A stretch of DNA of 64,000 nt from Membranipora membranacea. Its lineage: Eukaryota > Bryozoa > Gymnolaemata > Cheilostomatida > Membraniporidae. Where the stretch lies: NCBI GenBank assembly GCA_914767715.1, contig OU612066.1:2359001-2423000 (forward strand). Reading direction: 5' to 3'. The notes under the pieces were generated by a model, which ran no database searches, was not told the origin of the DNA, and worked only from the letters and a program-made list of their open reading frames with translations. The translations under genes were made by a program, and so were the position numbers. Positions 10,593 to 24,320 of this stretch are shown piece after piece (the stretch's first letter is position 1; each line of letters begins with the position of its first letter).

Positions 10593-13500
10593 ATGCATCT
10601 TCTTGGGAACTCCTTTGCAAGATGTTTCATTATCTTAGCGACACTGGTAATTATTGCATTTTACATTTCATCCCTTAGTTTCGGCTTATGAATGTTGTCA
10701 GTCATGCTGTTTTTGGCAGACATGTTTTTTCAAGTACATTAAAGTAAAACTGGCAGCAAAAAATCTTTTTCAAGTTTTTGCATGCCACTTAATTCCCTGT
10801 GGTTGCCAAACTTTAATTTAGATGATCAGATGGCGGCTATTATGCAATCTGTTGCACTGTGCATATCGGACCAACACAAAGTGCACAGCCATCTGTTGGG
10901 TATTGTGCTGTTGTTGAGATCCATAGTAGTCTCACTGCTGCATAAACTTTATACACTGAAGTGAAGCTCATTGAATGAGAGCCCAGATCTTGAATGTTTA
11001 ATTGATTCAACACCCTTTTCTACCCCAATTTTATGCATGCTAGACTTGCCTTGCTTGTCAAGACGGCTATTTATGTCTATGATATGACGTAGTGCTAGTA
11101 AATGGTCTGGTATGCAGTTTGTTTCAGTAGGCTTGAGTCGGTTGCTCAGAATTGCTCCTGGTCCCAATGGTTGCAGGCATGGGTGTCGATAGGGGGGTGG
11201 ACCATCTCAAACGAGCACCCTATACTATCATTGTCTCTTTTTACACTCTTTTTTACACTTGATATCAACTTGAAATAAACAATTTTCTCGTCAAATATCT
11301 TCTTATATCAAGACAAAATTAAACACTATAGTAAACCAACTATCAATCACACAATCACATCACTATAATGTAATGCTGTATCAGTTATTCCACCTACTAG
11401 GGAAGTCTGTTAGTTGACTGTTTTTGGTAGGTTTTAGGTTTATTTAAAAAAAAAAGAACTTCCGGTTTGCCAGAGTTGACTGATGTTTAATCGCTTACCT
11501 GCCTAAATTAGTTGGGTGACAAATCTCTGTACAGTTTAATCCAACCTGATTAGAATATCCTTAAAGTGCCTCGACCGGTATATAAGGGCCAGTCAATGTA
11601 AAGCGTTCACCCAGCCATATCAAATTCAAATGGGGTTAGCAGCATTCAAATTCCTCCTGCTTTTTCGGAATTAAGAGGAGAAGCAGTGAATTATTTTTAA
11701 TGGGAATCAGACAAGCTGATGCGGAATTGTGTGATACACATGCCCAATAAATTTTCATTCCAATAATGGCATTGGAAAGTGGTGAAAATATGACTGATGT
11801 CATACGAAATTGCCCAGTTCCGATGATTTCAAATCATCCGCTTCAAAATATACGAGCTCTTATTGGTCAATTTTGACGTTATGATTTATGGTTTTAGAGG
11901 TTGCCTAGATACAGTTGTCAAGATTGAAATTGACCGTTGTAATTAAACCCTATAATCCCAAGTGTGATGAGCCAGCACAACAATAGCTATATCATAGCTT
12001 CTATTCAACTTTATTTATGGGTGTCTGGGAATCACAATTTCTTATATAACACACTTGACCACTTGAGAATGCAACGTGGACTGGCTGTTAGAGGCGGAGA
12101 CCAAGGCCATTCTCCGCCTCTAATTACATTGATCAGCCAATGGTCTTGCCTGTCACTTCACATGATTAATCCCCGTGCACCCCCTTCGATTCCTACCTCT
12201 TTAATTGTTACCAGCGAACATTCAAAGTTGTTATGTGTTAGATTTTCCATTTTTACAATTACATTGCTAAGCCGAACCTGCGCAAGCTCAACATTACGCA
12301 TCACTTTTTAAATAAATTTGTCTGCCAATCTTGTTATCGGTTTTCAGTAAAAATAAGTTCCTTACATGATCAGTAATATTGTAGGCTACTTTTTGTTGTT
12401 TATTCATAATTTAAACTGATGGTTATTTGAAATCCCTGAATTATAATGTTCACTCAACTGTTACTTCAATACCCACTCTGACCAAGTCTGTCTACGGTTT
12501 TGTTGGCAGATATACATGTAAGCTCAATATCTGATCTGATATGATCATTGACTGCACTGTGCATAGTGTTCAATATTTAACATTATATTTAGATGCACAT
12601 AGGGTACAATTTAAATATCTATGATTTTTGTCTGTTCTAGATCGCATTTGTATCAGTGTGTGAGGGTGCTAAAAAGCGAGAGTATGTGGAGAAAGTTTAT
12701 GATGTGAAGGAATTCAAGAAGTTACTACGAACAAGGACCAATGTTCTGGTCCTCTTTATGAAATCCAGTAGGTAGAGCATAGTCTGTGTTTGTCATCACT
12801 TGGAGAAAATGCGTATACTGTGTGTGCCATCTTTGGATTCACTTTTTTTATTATTCAATTTTACATATGAGAGTATACATATACATATATATATAAATAC
12901 AGTATTAACATTGTGTTTGTATCAGTGGAGGCTGTAGTGGTTGAATGTCTCTTATGACTTATTCTGTTCTCAGGTAAATCTGGCTCTAAAGTATTCAATG
13001 ATTTTAACGATGCTGCTGAGGAGATGAAGGGTAAAGCCACTGTCTGTTCTGTAGACTGTAGGTAAGCGAACAGTGCCTACACAGTCATCATGTATCCTTA
13101 TATAACATGTTAAGTGGTGACATGTATTTAATTATATTCCTTCCTGTCTGATATCATACAATCCATCCTTAGCCTTCTCACGCCGCTACTTTTTTTGCAG
13201 CCGCGTGACAAGGCTTATCCATCCTCTCATTGTATCACTCTGTTTTACAGTGAAGCTGGTAAGTTGTGTAAAAAGATGAAAGTCACACCGAATCCTTTAA
13301 CAGCTCAGCATTATAAGTGAGTAGAACTACTACATATGTATATCTGTTACGTTGGTTCTTTACGTTGAATATATTATATAATTATATGTTCACGGTTTAT
13401 AAGAATGTGTGATAAGCATTGAGACAATTCTCTACTCCACATCAACGCACACCTATGATATAGCAAATAAAAATGTCCTCAGTTTATGGATATCCTTGGA

Positions 13501-14831
13501 TTTGCGTGATTTGACAATCACCCATGCTGTACGGCTTGATAATACATACTACAATACCATAGCTCTTCTTATCAATTATCCTGCACTAGAAATTTATTTA
13601 CTTTCATATTAATTTAAGCTTATCAACTGTTATAATTTAAATAACTGTGCTAACAAAACAGTCAAATGACTTGGGTAGCCTCTAGTAAATTAAGAGTGCA
13701 CTTTATTAGAAGGGTATATTTATCGGGATATTCTGTGTATCATCTGTTTTTTTCACATACAGAGATGGAGAGTTTCACAAAGTTTACGACAGAGAGATGG
13801 TGAAGAGGTCTATAATTAACTTCTTGGAGGATCCTACCGGAGATTTACCCTGGGATGAGGATCCTACTGCTGATGATGTACTTCATGTACAAACTACTCA
13901 GGTCAGAGATCGTCTATTGTACAAGTTTTATTATGCTAGAGATAAAATCACTAAAGATATTAGCAAAATTAGATATACGATTATCAGTAATTTGACAGAG
14001 TCGCAGAGTGACCAGGTGGCAAACCAGACAGGAGCTAGCTCTTCCACTGTCGTTTGATTCCTTGGTGGTTTAACTGTGACCTACTACCAGTATATTATGT
14101 TTTTACCATTTGATCACATGTTCTGTATACCAGCACACTCAACAGGTGGTATTTGTGTATAAACTGCTGGAGATGCTTATTTTATTCTTGACATGAGGGC
14201 TTATTGTGGTTTTTTTATTTACCCGTTATCAGGAGTTACAGAAGCTGATATCTAAATCTAAGAAGCCCATACTGACTATGTTCTATGCTCCTTGGTGTGG
14301 ACACTGTAAGAAACTAAAACCTGAGTTTGCTGCTGCTGCCACAGAAGTTAAATCTTCAGCAGTAAGTCATCCAGTCATTGCAGTGTGTCATTAAATTTCT
14401 AATATCGTACCAATCTTTGCTCCATATTTTTATTGCTATGTCAATATGTGTAGTATACCATCAAACCGCACCATATTGCCTTTATGGGGCTAATCACATG
14501 CATATGTAACCTCATGTGTCTGGAAAAAACTTTTCAGATTGTTGTTTTTGTTGTTGTCAGACACCAATTCTTTACTTGACACATTTGTTTGTCACTAGAT
14601 CCCCTATCAAATTCCTACAGCTGTAGCCCTAATACTGTGCGTTGTGTTGATTCAGGTTTTAGCAGGAATTAATGCTGATAAGCCTGCCCTGTCACAGCTA
14701 AGAATGGCATTTAATGTCACAGGCTATCCTACGCTATTCTACTTCAGGTATCTTAGCTTACAGCAGTTTTCATAATATAATCTGTCTCTAATATGGTAAT
14801 ATGCTATATGGTAATACTATGGGGAACTAGT

Positions 14832-14866
<35 letters not shown>

Positions 14867-17800
14867 TAAGGGTTTGCAACAGGTTACAATGGTTATAGTA
14901 TTGATTAATATCAGTCAATATCAGTGTCACGCTTTTACAGTTTGGTAAAAGTGTATGTACAAGTATGGTAACAGCTGTCATTATGATTTCAACTCTTAGC
15001 GTTAGTCATATCAAGGAGTCTTTAACTCCTTGGTCATAGGCCGAATAGACATGTATAAGTCCTGATATTGTGAGCTTGTTTTCTATTCTTCGGTTTTTCT
15101 GTTGGCCCCAAAATAATTCGCCAAATTACCAAATAAAACTTTGTTTGATACTATGTATGATACCATGAAGACTGTTAGCCTAATGAATTATACGTGTATA
15201 TGTGATATATTTGTAGTGATAAAAAACGAAAAAAATCGCCCAAATACTGGCTTCATGTGCTATTGTTCCCCTCCCTGGCTTCATGTTCCATGTAAATTTT
15301 GTATCTTGATTTATAAGAGTTGTCTGCTTAATGTACAAGACAGGACGATTCCCATATTTAGCTGAGTTTTCTATATTTTAGTGGTGGTAAGCTGATGCAT
15401 AAATATGGTGGAGAATATAACAAAGCAGGACTTCTGAGCTGGCTAGAAAAGTGAGTGGTACACTACATTCTATATACCTGATGTGGCGCTGCAATGAAAT
15501 TATAGTAAATTTTGATACTTTTCTCATGTGAACATACACTCCCGGTCCTGTGTTGACATCGGTTACATATGACATACAGTTATGATCATAAATGAGCTGT
15601 TAATATCTTATCTCTTATAGTCCTAGTGAACCTAAAGAGCCTGAGAAGGAACTAGCCTGGTCAGAGTCTGAGAACGACGTCCACCATCTCACTAGTGAAA
15701 CTTTTAATGACTTCACTCAGGCTAACCCCTCAACACTCATCATGTTCTACGCCCCATGTAAGTATACTTCTTATGGGGAGGTTTGACTCTATGACATCAT
15801 ATTGGATGATTCTCTCAGATGTGAAGTTTAGCCCTAGGATCCTAGGATAAGGGCTTCCAAACTTGTGTTTTGAATGTGATTTCCATGATTCATGTGCTCC
15901 GCGAACATGTTAGATGTATTTTTCATTCTTGTAAGTGTATGTTTGAAATAATTCCACCCTACACCCGATCCTGTATAAACCTGTCAACACATGGATCATA
16001 CTGCAGGTATATTTGTGATACATGATACATGGTTGTATATGGTATGTAAATGATTGTTCCTGGAGATGATAATTGTGCGGTGGGTTTTGTGTTAATTCAG
16101 TGTAGAGGTTGGGTCCTATAAATCTTTGTGCTCTAATTGGTTGATAGTTGTGGGTGTGTGAAGTTGAGTAACCGTAACTTCTGCCGATCTCATATCCAAG
16201 ATTGGACCTTCTAAATGCCAGGGCATTGTTATATTGTCATGTTGTCGTTGTAGGGTGCGGACATTGTAAAGCTATGAAGCCAGCATATGAGGAGGTAGCT
16301 ACCATTCTCAAAGACGAGGGAGCTGAAGGTAAAATAGCTGCTGTCGATGCCACAATTAGCCGAGATTTGGCAGAGAAGTTCGGTGTCAAAGGATTCCCCA
16401 CTGTCATATACTTCAAGTCAGTATATGAGGAAAATTAAGTCTCGATTTTTTTTGCCTTTCACAAAGCATGTTATGCTGTGTTTAATTTGAAAGATTTTGC
16501 ACTGGGATTTTGATATTGTGCTGTGGCCTGGATAATGGTGCCCTACAAAAGGTTGTTGGGGCTGTTAATGATAAATGCATTGATATATATGACTTATTTG
16601 CTTAATGTATGGAGATTTGTGTTGAGATGACAATTAAAAGTATTGTACAGTGTTATCTGCATACATTCTGGTAACCAGTGTGTAAAACAGACTAACCACC
16701 ATTGTATTATAATCATATACAGAGACGGGGAGGAATCATGGAAGGTGAATGAGAGGACCAAGGAAAAGATATTAGATTTTATGCGTAACCCCCAGGAGCC
16801 ACCTCCTCCCGCTCCAGAAGCACCCTGGTCTGAGGTGGAAAGTGACATAGCTCATCTTACCAGCGAGAACTTCCAATCAACTCTGAAAAAGAAGAAACAC
16901 TCCCTCGTCATGTTCTATGCCCCATGTGAGTAATGATCTGAACCATGGTGTATACCCCTCCCCTCACATCTGGAGGTACCACCATATTATGTTTGGTGTG
17001 TATTTAGTGAATGGAATCTTCTGTAGCTAAGGCCCATTTCAAGCGGATGCTAAGTAGTATGTGAAACTTTCATTAAACAGCTAGAGGGTCTCTTGTGAGG
17101 AGTTGCCTATTCATTCAATGAAAGAAGACAACTTTTTATATATGTATTACTGTATAGTTTTATGAGAGAGTTTCATCAAGTTTTATTAAGACATGAGACA
17201 TGATATAATATTGTGATGTTATTACAGGGTGTGGTCACTGTAAGAAAGCTAAACCACATTATACGGAAGCAGCTGCCAAGTTTGCTGATGATCCTAAGGT
17301 GAGTTGTGGCTTGATTGTGATAATAAGCTGTTGGCGATTGCTTTGTGAGTGAAGACCATAGCGTTATTCCACTTAGAATCTGTTCCTTTATGAAGCTGGT
17401 TTGTCGGAGATGCCAAAATCTCGAATATATCGAGACATATCTAACGACAATAAGATACGGTAACATGTGTATATATGGGCTCAGCTGGTAGAACATGTCA
17501 ATAGATTCCATATCAAACTGATCCAAAGATCACCAGAACATGAATCCCAATCGACAATAGTTTGAGCAGTGAAGAGAAAAAATTAAGCAATATTCCTAAC
17601 CACTTACATCATCTCATTGTATCCACGATTTGATTCGCTGTTCAATGGCTGTAGCTATAAATGGCAAGAACCAGAAGTGTAATACTATGTCAAACACTGT
17701 AAGATGGTACAATGAAAGGTTGTGTATTAGGTATTTTTTATTTAAAAGTCAAGCTTATTTCTAATCTGGTACTTGTTTTTTAAATTTAAAAAACTATTGA

Positions 17801-20800
17801 CCTCTGCTCTAACAGTTACTTTTTTTCTCTCAGAAAATGTTTGCAGCAGTAGACTGTACTCAGCACTCTGATGTATGCTCTAAGTATGATGTAAGCGGAT
17901 ATCCCACATTTAAATACATGCTCTATGGTAAGAATGCTCAGGCGTACAGCGGGGGACGAGAGGAGTCTGACTTTGTGGCCTTCATGTCTGACCCCGAGAA
18001 CCCCAAGAAGAGTGCACCACCTCCGGCTGAGGATATGTGGGCAGGAGCTGAGGGAGCTGACAATGTGGTCAAACTCACAGCTGTTGACTTTGACAAGTTT
18101 ATACAGACTAACCCCTCTGTGCTTGTTATGTTCTACGCCCCTTGTAAGTATAGTTCACCCCTTGTCTTTCTCGTCCATAACTGTGTTAATGATATTATCT
18201 CAACTGCTGCTTATATTTCGATTCTTCATCAGTAAGATTTCAAAGAGCCAGGAATACGGGCAAATCATAAGTTATACAAATATAAATTATTGTATGTTGT
18301 AACAGATTGACATTGTTATACACTGTATATTCTGATATTTTAGGGTGCGGACATTGTAAGAAGATGAAGCCAGATTATGCTGCTGCTGCCACCATACTCA
18401 AAGAGCAAGGAGTGAGTTACCTTGTCTTTTGTCAATTCACTTGATCACCAGTCTGTTTGCATTAATCAAATGACAAATATTTGTCCTGAAAATTCAAAAT
18501 TTTGGTATACATACCCATCTGATATATATTCAAATTTACCAGGTAAAAATAGTCATCTCAAAAAGCATTCTATGTGGAATGTTCCAGTGACTGTTTATTA
18601 ATGATACACTATAAGGCTGGGACGGGTTTTGAACCCGGTGCTGATCCGCGGGTTCAACCACCTCGGGTCAGTACCGGGTCAAGTCGGGTTTAAGCTTGCC
18701 GGGTTTGAGCTTACTCAGGCATAGTCAGTCATTTTCATTTGCACTACCAAATTCTAGTTATGTCTTTCTACTAGCTGGTCAAAACATCGCCTGGACCCAG
18801 GTTCAATCCAGCGATATTGCAGGCCAGGACCTTAACCACTTACCACTGAATCTATATGACTGCATGAGAAATCAAGATTATATTTTCATAAAAAAACTTT
18901 GTATTCCAACTCTATGTAAAAATGGGAGTTGCCTTCATTTATGTGTGGTGGGGCAACTCCAAAGTGTTATTTATGATGGCTATTAGAGTTTGACTAATAT
19001 TCAATATAGCAGTATGCCAAATCCTATGGCAATATCCATTTCGATGTTAAATGATCTTGAGATCCAATATGGGAGCCTAGAACAGCAACTTTGCCAATAA
19101 CAGTTTTTGTATCTCAGGGAATGGGGGTTATCATGTAATAAGTTTGAATGTTATGACTGCGGTACTTTGTGTATTCTTTGTATGAATGAATTCAATATTT
19201 TACAACGGCTCAGCAATAAATAGGTTTATTAGCTCTGTTTCACGCGTACTCGAACCCGACCTGGCCCGGTCCTGAAAGATAGCCAAAACCCGGAAACCCA
19301 ACCCGGTTCTGGTTTTGTTAACCCGTTCCAGCCTTAATACACTATGGTATTTTCTTATTCACAGATTGAAGGGGTCCTAGCTGCCGTTGATTCAACTCTG
19401 GAGTCAGCAGTCAGCTCCAAATACGGAGTTAAAGGATTCCCTACTCTCAAATACTTCAAGTATGTTAAGTTATGACTGCTTTTAAACACTGTTGGCTGTC
19501 AACAAAATAGCGCAGTGATCGGAAGTATAATTTGCATGTGATCCAACCTTTTGTCCCACACACAAAGGTAGTCTGTGCCCTGACATGAAAATCTTTGAAT
19601 GATGCTGATTCCTTTTCAGATAGTTCGCAGAATAATATCTTTGGCCCTCAAAAAGGTTAGTCGTCAATTAAAACTCTCTCTATCTCTTGTAGAAATGGAG
19701 AATATGCATTTGATTTTGATAAGAGAACTAAAGATTCTCTCCTGGACTTCATGAAGAATCCTGTTGAGCAGAAAACACCGCCACCTGAAGACATGTGGGC
19801 GGGAGTGCCAGGGGTGGAGAATGTAAATCAGCTCACAACTAAAACATTCGAGAAGTTTGTCACTGATAACCCCTCTGTACTCGTCATGTTCTACGCCCCC
19901 TGTAAGTAACAAAAAATATCTGTATCTCCTCAAATTTGGTATTTGTATGTATTGTGTGATAGCAGAAATTGGACTCTCTCCCTCTCCATAACATAGCCTG
20001 CCGTGACCTCACAGCATCAGTTGTGTTACTATGCCTTCCGCCTGATGCATTAGAAAATAATTACTTCAAAAGGGACCATCATTGAGGAAAGTGACACAAT
20101 ATTACTATCTCTCAAACTATCACTGTGATTATAAGTATCTTGATTTACATTCTTTCCTTTATATAACAGGGTGCGGACACTGCAAAAGTATGAAGCCAGC
20201 TTACGCTGATGCAGCCAAATCAGCCAATCAGAATGGTTTGGTAGGAAAGTTTGCTGCCGTGGATTGTACTCAAGAGTCTGAACTGGCTACCAAATATGAC
20301 GTTAAGGGATTCCCAACATGTAAGATATTATCAGTATCAAATGGAGTCATCCATATACCAGCATAGTATTTCTTCTGTCTGTCGTTTGCACAAAAATATG
20401 GTGTTTACTGTAAAATGCGTGGCATCTTTACAATAAATTATTTTGTATTGTTACAGTGAAGTATTTTGAGAATGGTGCTGACGCTATGAAGTACACATCT
20501 GGTAGAGACAAAGACTCACTTCTCTCGTTTATTAAGAGGTAAAATTAACATGAAAAAATACCGATGCTCAAATGATTTGTTCATAATACTCTATCTTGTA
20601 AGAGGGCTGAGTATACAGTGCAGCTCAAAGATATATTAAGTTTGCCGTCTGTTTTAGTAAGGAACATTTTAATACTTGAATTTAGAGCTTTATCCTTATT
20701 CATGGTCTGTTACAAGCACCATGCAAAACATTCATGACTTAAAGTTTGCTCGCAGTAAATTCAGTAATAATTTAGCATAAATTATACTGGAATACATGGT

Positions 20801-20907
20801 AGAGTTTCTGTTTATTGATGATGATGTGGCGTTATAAGACTGCTGTTTTATTTTGTAGCAAATCCGACTCAAAATCTGAGACTGAAGGAGTTAAAGATGA
20901 GTTATAA
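10593..20907 (+). CDS. PDIA5: Protein disulfide isomerase A5-like with five CGHC thioredoxin modules and KDEL
   Basis: Nineteen exons: 10593-10646, 12641-12767, 12974-13061, 13251-13316, 13763-13901, 14233-14361, 14656-14747, 15382-15450, 15621-15757, 16254-16416, 16723-16925, 17228-17298, 17834-18143, 18344-18411, 19365-19459, 19693-19901, 20170-20319, 20457-20538, 20859-20907. All junctions are GT-AG and sum to 2,301 bases in one frame: 766 residues (human PDIA5 is 519). Residues 1 to about 27 are a signal peptide. An N-terminal non-catalytic b-like domain follows, with the PDIA5 signature [12 protein letters not shown]. Then come five a-type thioredoxin modules with CGHC at 180-183, 302-305, 424-427, 551-554 and 675-678, each followed by a GYPT or GFPT cis-proline loop. 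Acidic, proline-rich linkers (NPQEPPPP type) separate the modules. The protein ends KDEL, so it should be a soluble ER oxidoreductase catalysing disulfide formation and isomerisation. PDIA5 in vertebrates has three modules; the two extra ones are the oddity. Confidence 0.93.
12089..12124. repeat. Small hairpin in PDIA5-like intron 1
   Basis: TTAGAGGCGGAGA and its exact reverse complement TCTCCGCCTCTAA flank a 10-base loop. Intron 1 (10647-12640) holds nothing else that I recognise. Confidence 0.75.
14834..14862. repeat. (AT)n microsatellite in PDIA5-like intron 7
   Basis: About fourteen uninterrupted AT dinucleotides in the intron between exons 7 and 8. Confidence 0.9.
15005..15038. repeat. 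Small hairpin with CAAGGAGT / ACTCCTTG core in PDIA5-like intron 7
   Basis: CAAGGAGT (15012-15019) and ACTCCTTG (15025-15032) are exact complements around a five-base loop, with partly matching flanks (TCATAT / GTCATA). Same core as the hairpins near 4930, 31400 and 53035. Confidence 0.6.
18604..19345. mobile_element. hAT-like MITE (724 bp) in PDIA5-like intron 14
   Basis: The element 18613-19336 begins AAGGCTGGGACGGGTT and ends with the near inverse AACCCGTTCCAGCCTTA. Both sides carry ATACACTAT (18604-18612, 19337-19345), a duplication of 8 to 9 bases as made by hAT transposases. Repeated CGGGTT/AACCCG words cluster near both ends, as in many hAT subterminal regions. No transposase frame is present. 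It lies in the intron between the CGHC exon and the following exon of module 4, and the flanking splice sites are intact. Confidence 0.8.
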
Positions 20908-21333
20908 AATGTAGCCATCCTGGCGCTAGTCTTTGATATAAATGATACATAGCCATCAGCTCCTACACAAATGTACGGCAGTCTGTTCACTCCTGACTCT
21001 AGCGTGATAATATTCCTTTCTTGTGGTCTTCCTGTTACTTATATACCCCATTGTTCTATGACCATTTCTATCATGTTCAAACCTGCCATTTACAACAGGG
21101 TCTACAATCATCAACAATGAATTGACATTTCTAACATCTGTAGATTTGGTCGATATAGATGTCATTGTCCATTAATCATGTGACCATAGTATGCTAGAAG
21201 CATTTTGGTGAACTTTTAAACCGAACAAATTTGATATAAAATCTCTTTTGTATAGTCTGATTCCCCTCCTCAGTAGTCTTGTTTATTGTCTTGATACAAT
21301 ATTTGTAAATTAAGTGTTATTGAGATAATGTAG

Positions 21334-21339
21334 AATAAA
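21334..21339 (+). promoter_or_regulatory. Candidate polyadenylation signal of the PDIA5-like gene
   Basis: AATAAA about 430 bases beyond the KDEL stop codon, in AT-rich sequence. It is the first canonical hexamer I noticed in the presumed 3' UTR. From 21340 to about 23880 I see no gene and no clear repeat. Confidence 0.5.
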
Positions 21340-23889
21340 CTTTCAGCACAATCAACAAATTGAAGAAGTATCTTTAAGTTGTGTAAATATATGACATCAT
21401 GTCATATGATATATAGAAGTTAAATTAATTTCCACTGGTTGAACCGTATTTTTATCCTAGGTCATGCATTTGAGCATGTACCAAGTTGTATATAGTACAC
21501 ATAGTTGCCAATAACCGACATGGCTCTCGGTGTGAGTATACAATTCCATTGCAATGTTTTGTATTCACAAAATATATGTTCCCCAAAATTACAAGGTAGC
21601 AAGGAGATAGCAAATAAGAGAATAGAAATAACTTGAGGTGACTGATTTAGTAAGGAGCTGGAGATTAATGTTTCATCAGCACACATAGGTTAGATCGTTT
21701 AGATATTTATTGACAGGTCACCGCTGGTCTGATCCACAAAAATTTAACATGTATTTATATGTTTTTATTTTGTATGTTTTTGGTTTGGTCTCGTTGGCAA
21801 TACACACAGCAGTGACTATTGGCAATACCTTGTGCTTGATTCATTTAAAAAGTCAGGAAATTTTCCTAACGGTCTTAATAAGAGAAAACACAACAAGTGA
21901 GACACTCAATATGCTGCAGACATAATATGTTACTTGCAGATACATATGGACTCACGGCATGCATATCTCATCATACTTTTGCATTCATCATTTATTGTGT
22001 CTCTTATGTTGTTAGGGAAGCGAGTTTAGCTGCGTATGTAAGGCTGACCTATACGAGATCGGCAACCTATCACACAAAGGCGGACACATCCTACTCGGGC
22101 CCAACATCCAATACCTAATGACACTCTTCCACAATCTTGACAGTTATAAGTTACATCAGAGCAACACTTAATAGATTAATAGTTTCGATTTGAGGCTGAA
22201 CCATGAATGAATGATGATGACGACTTTTCCTCATTTTGCCTACCAATATGAATATACCACTCCATCGAACCAAAAATTTTTTTAAACACTATTCACTTCA
22301 GGCATAGATGAAATTGAATTGAAATAATCTTCAAATAAATTATTATCCTTGTTCTGTCCAAAAAAATCTGATTTCACGTCTTACTTCAGTACCATGATGC
22401 CCGTCAAGCTAACCATTAGTAGTGAGTAGTTTTGCCTTCCAGATGTATAAGGGCTGACTGTTATCAAGACTGTTGTGTACAGCCATGTCGCAACCTATTA
22501 CAGGATGGATATTATAGAAATTATGCAAATAAACAAATATCAAACCTCCCATATATATAATAGTTGGTGATAGTAAAATATAATGCTGCACAACTTCAGA
22601 TTTCCTAAAAAGGTCAGCTTAAATAATGGGCCAATGTTCAGCAGTGAAATTGGCTTGATCTCATTAGAAGAACACATTCTCAATGCGTTGAGGTCTTTTG
22701 TAAGCCACAATGGGTACTTCTAAGTGGTGAACACTACATCATTACCGCCCGGTCACTGGGTCCAAGCACTTCAAAGCCAACCCTGACTTATGAGAACCTA
22801 CATCGCATGAAGCGCTGGTACTCATTGGAACACCCTACCGAACTCGTGGAACACCAGTGGACATGCGAGTTGTACTGGATTAGAGTTCCTGTGACTTCAA
22901 TTCTTGTATACAAAGAGCAGACAACTTTGATTCTATTCTGGCCACCTTCATCTGAAAAGTCTATATACATTACATTTTAAACAATGCGCTGCAACAAGAA
23001 ACCCAGTGTAGGATCTATTGACTAGGAACACAGTGTCAGCTGAATCTGTTGCAAATAATTTTATTAGATATGAAAAAAAGACAAGATGCTCGATATTTGA
23101 TGAAAAAGATCTGTGATAGTGGACTGGTGGGTTTTGTGAGATATTTTGGTTGACACTCCTTGACTAGTACTATTATTCATTGACATCAAAAAGCAGTGAA
23201 TTTTTAATCAGAACACATTTAGTTTTTGTTTTTAAGGTTGCTTTCTGTTTTTATCCTTTCCTTATGATGCTATACACATAAATGAATCAGACGCGGGAGA
23301 GCAGAGATCGTCTTACTGGATAATGTAATTTGTTCCAAGAAATTTTTTAATTGTTGGAAGTGTACCTTTACTGTGCTGTGGTGGGGTCTCTGTTGATAGT
23401 GCTGTATTTCTTCTGTTTCAATTTTGCCAATATCTTTTACAATATTTTGTTGATCAAAATTTTAATTGCATAGTAGGACATATATTATATGCATCAGTAC
23501 TCAGTATTGAAATCATCAAACAATGAAATATTGGCTCAAGTATCACCAAAGCATACCAACGATTTGGAGTCATATATTCGGCTGGTACATAACTGTCTCT
23601 TAATTACTAGAGTATCTTAAAATTTCAAAAACAAAAAAGGTGTCAACAAGTTCTGGTGAGAATTACACCTTTTTTACAAACAGTTATAACGTATCATCAT
23701 TTGCAAGAATATACCACATTACAAAAATCCAAGGCAAGTGACAACCCCCTCAGTCGGGATATGCCATTTCAAAAATAACACAAATAGACAACCTCTTTGG
23801 GTTAAACCATCTTAAACATCACACAAGGCATTAACAACCTATTGCAAGGTTATACCTCTTTTGAAAGCCATACAAGGCATTAACAATTC

Positions 23890-24320
23890 TCCATTTTGAG
23901 AATACGACAATAGACCGTCCAAAAACGGTTAATATATTGTTCTCTCCGCGAGATCTTCTTTTGAAATCCAAACAAGGCATTAACAATCTCCATTTTGAGA
24001 TTCGACAGCTTACAAGCCGCCGGTATTTTCTTGAGCTGAGAAGTGTCGACCCGATCTGTAGTTAGAAGGAGAGATGATAAGGACTGCTCACTCATTAATC
24101 TGGCTTTGTTCTGAGAGCAACACAGTTATGACGAAGTTAGGAAAGGGGTGGTGGTGGTTCGTAGTTCTCAGTCTCAATGTTAGCAATCAAAGATTGATGA
24201 GTTTAAATTTCCCACAATTCAATGCAAAGTGATCACAAGACTTCCTTGTTGCCAACTCAGTAACTTTATAAATCATGTTGAGTTGTCTAGGCTTATTGGG
24301 GTACAGTGTTGGCAAGTGCG
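23890..24320 (-). pseudogene. Decayed 28S rRNA 5' segment
   Basis: Read on the minus strand, short blocks follow the order of the 28S 5' end: an ACAAGGA-like block at about 24255, AAATACCGGC near 24020, and GAGAG..ACCGTT near 23930. Identity is low with many gaps, and the best argument is position: it lies downstream of the 5.8S and 18S remnants in the order of a eukaryotic rDNA unit. A repeated word AAGGCATTAACAA (23827, 23876, 23974) disturbs this part. The exact limits are uncertain. Confidence 0.4.

Noticed and set aside
17477-17560. tRNA-like stretch in PDIA5-like intron 12 (GGCTCAGCTGGTAGAACA as an A-box)
   Set aside because: The A-box looks good, but the B-box (GAACATGAATCC) is poor and no cloverleaf folds; at most a fossil tRNA-derived SINE.
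22700-22900. Coding-looking stretch in the gene-free region after the PDI gene
   Set aside because: Frames are short and disrupted, and no protein motif could be recognised on either strand.
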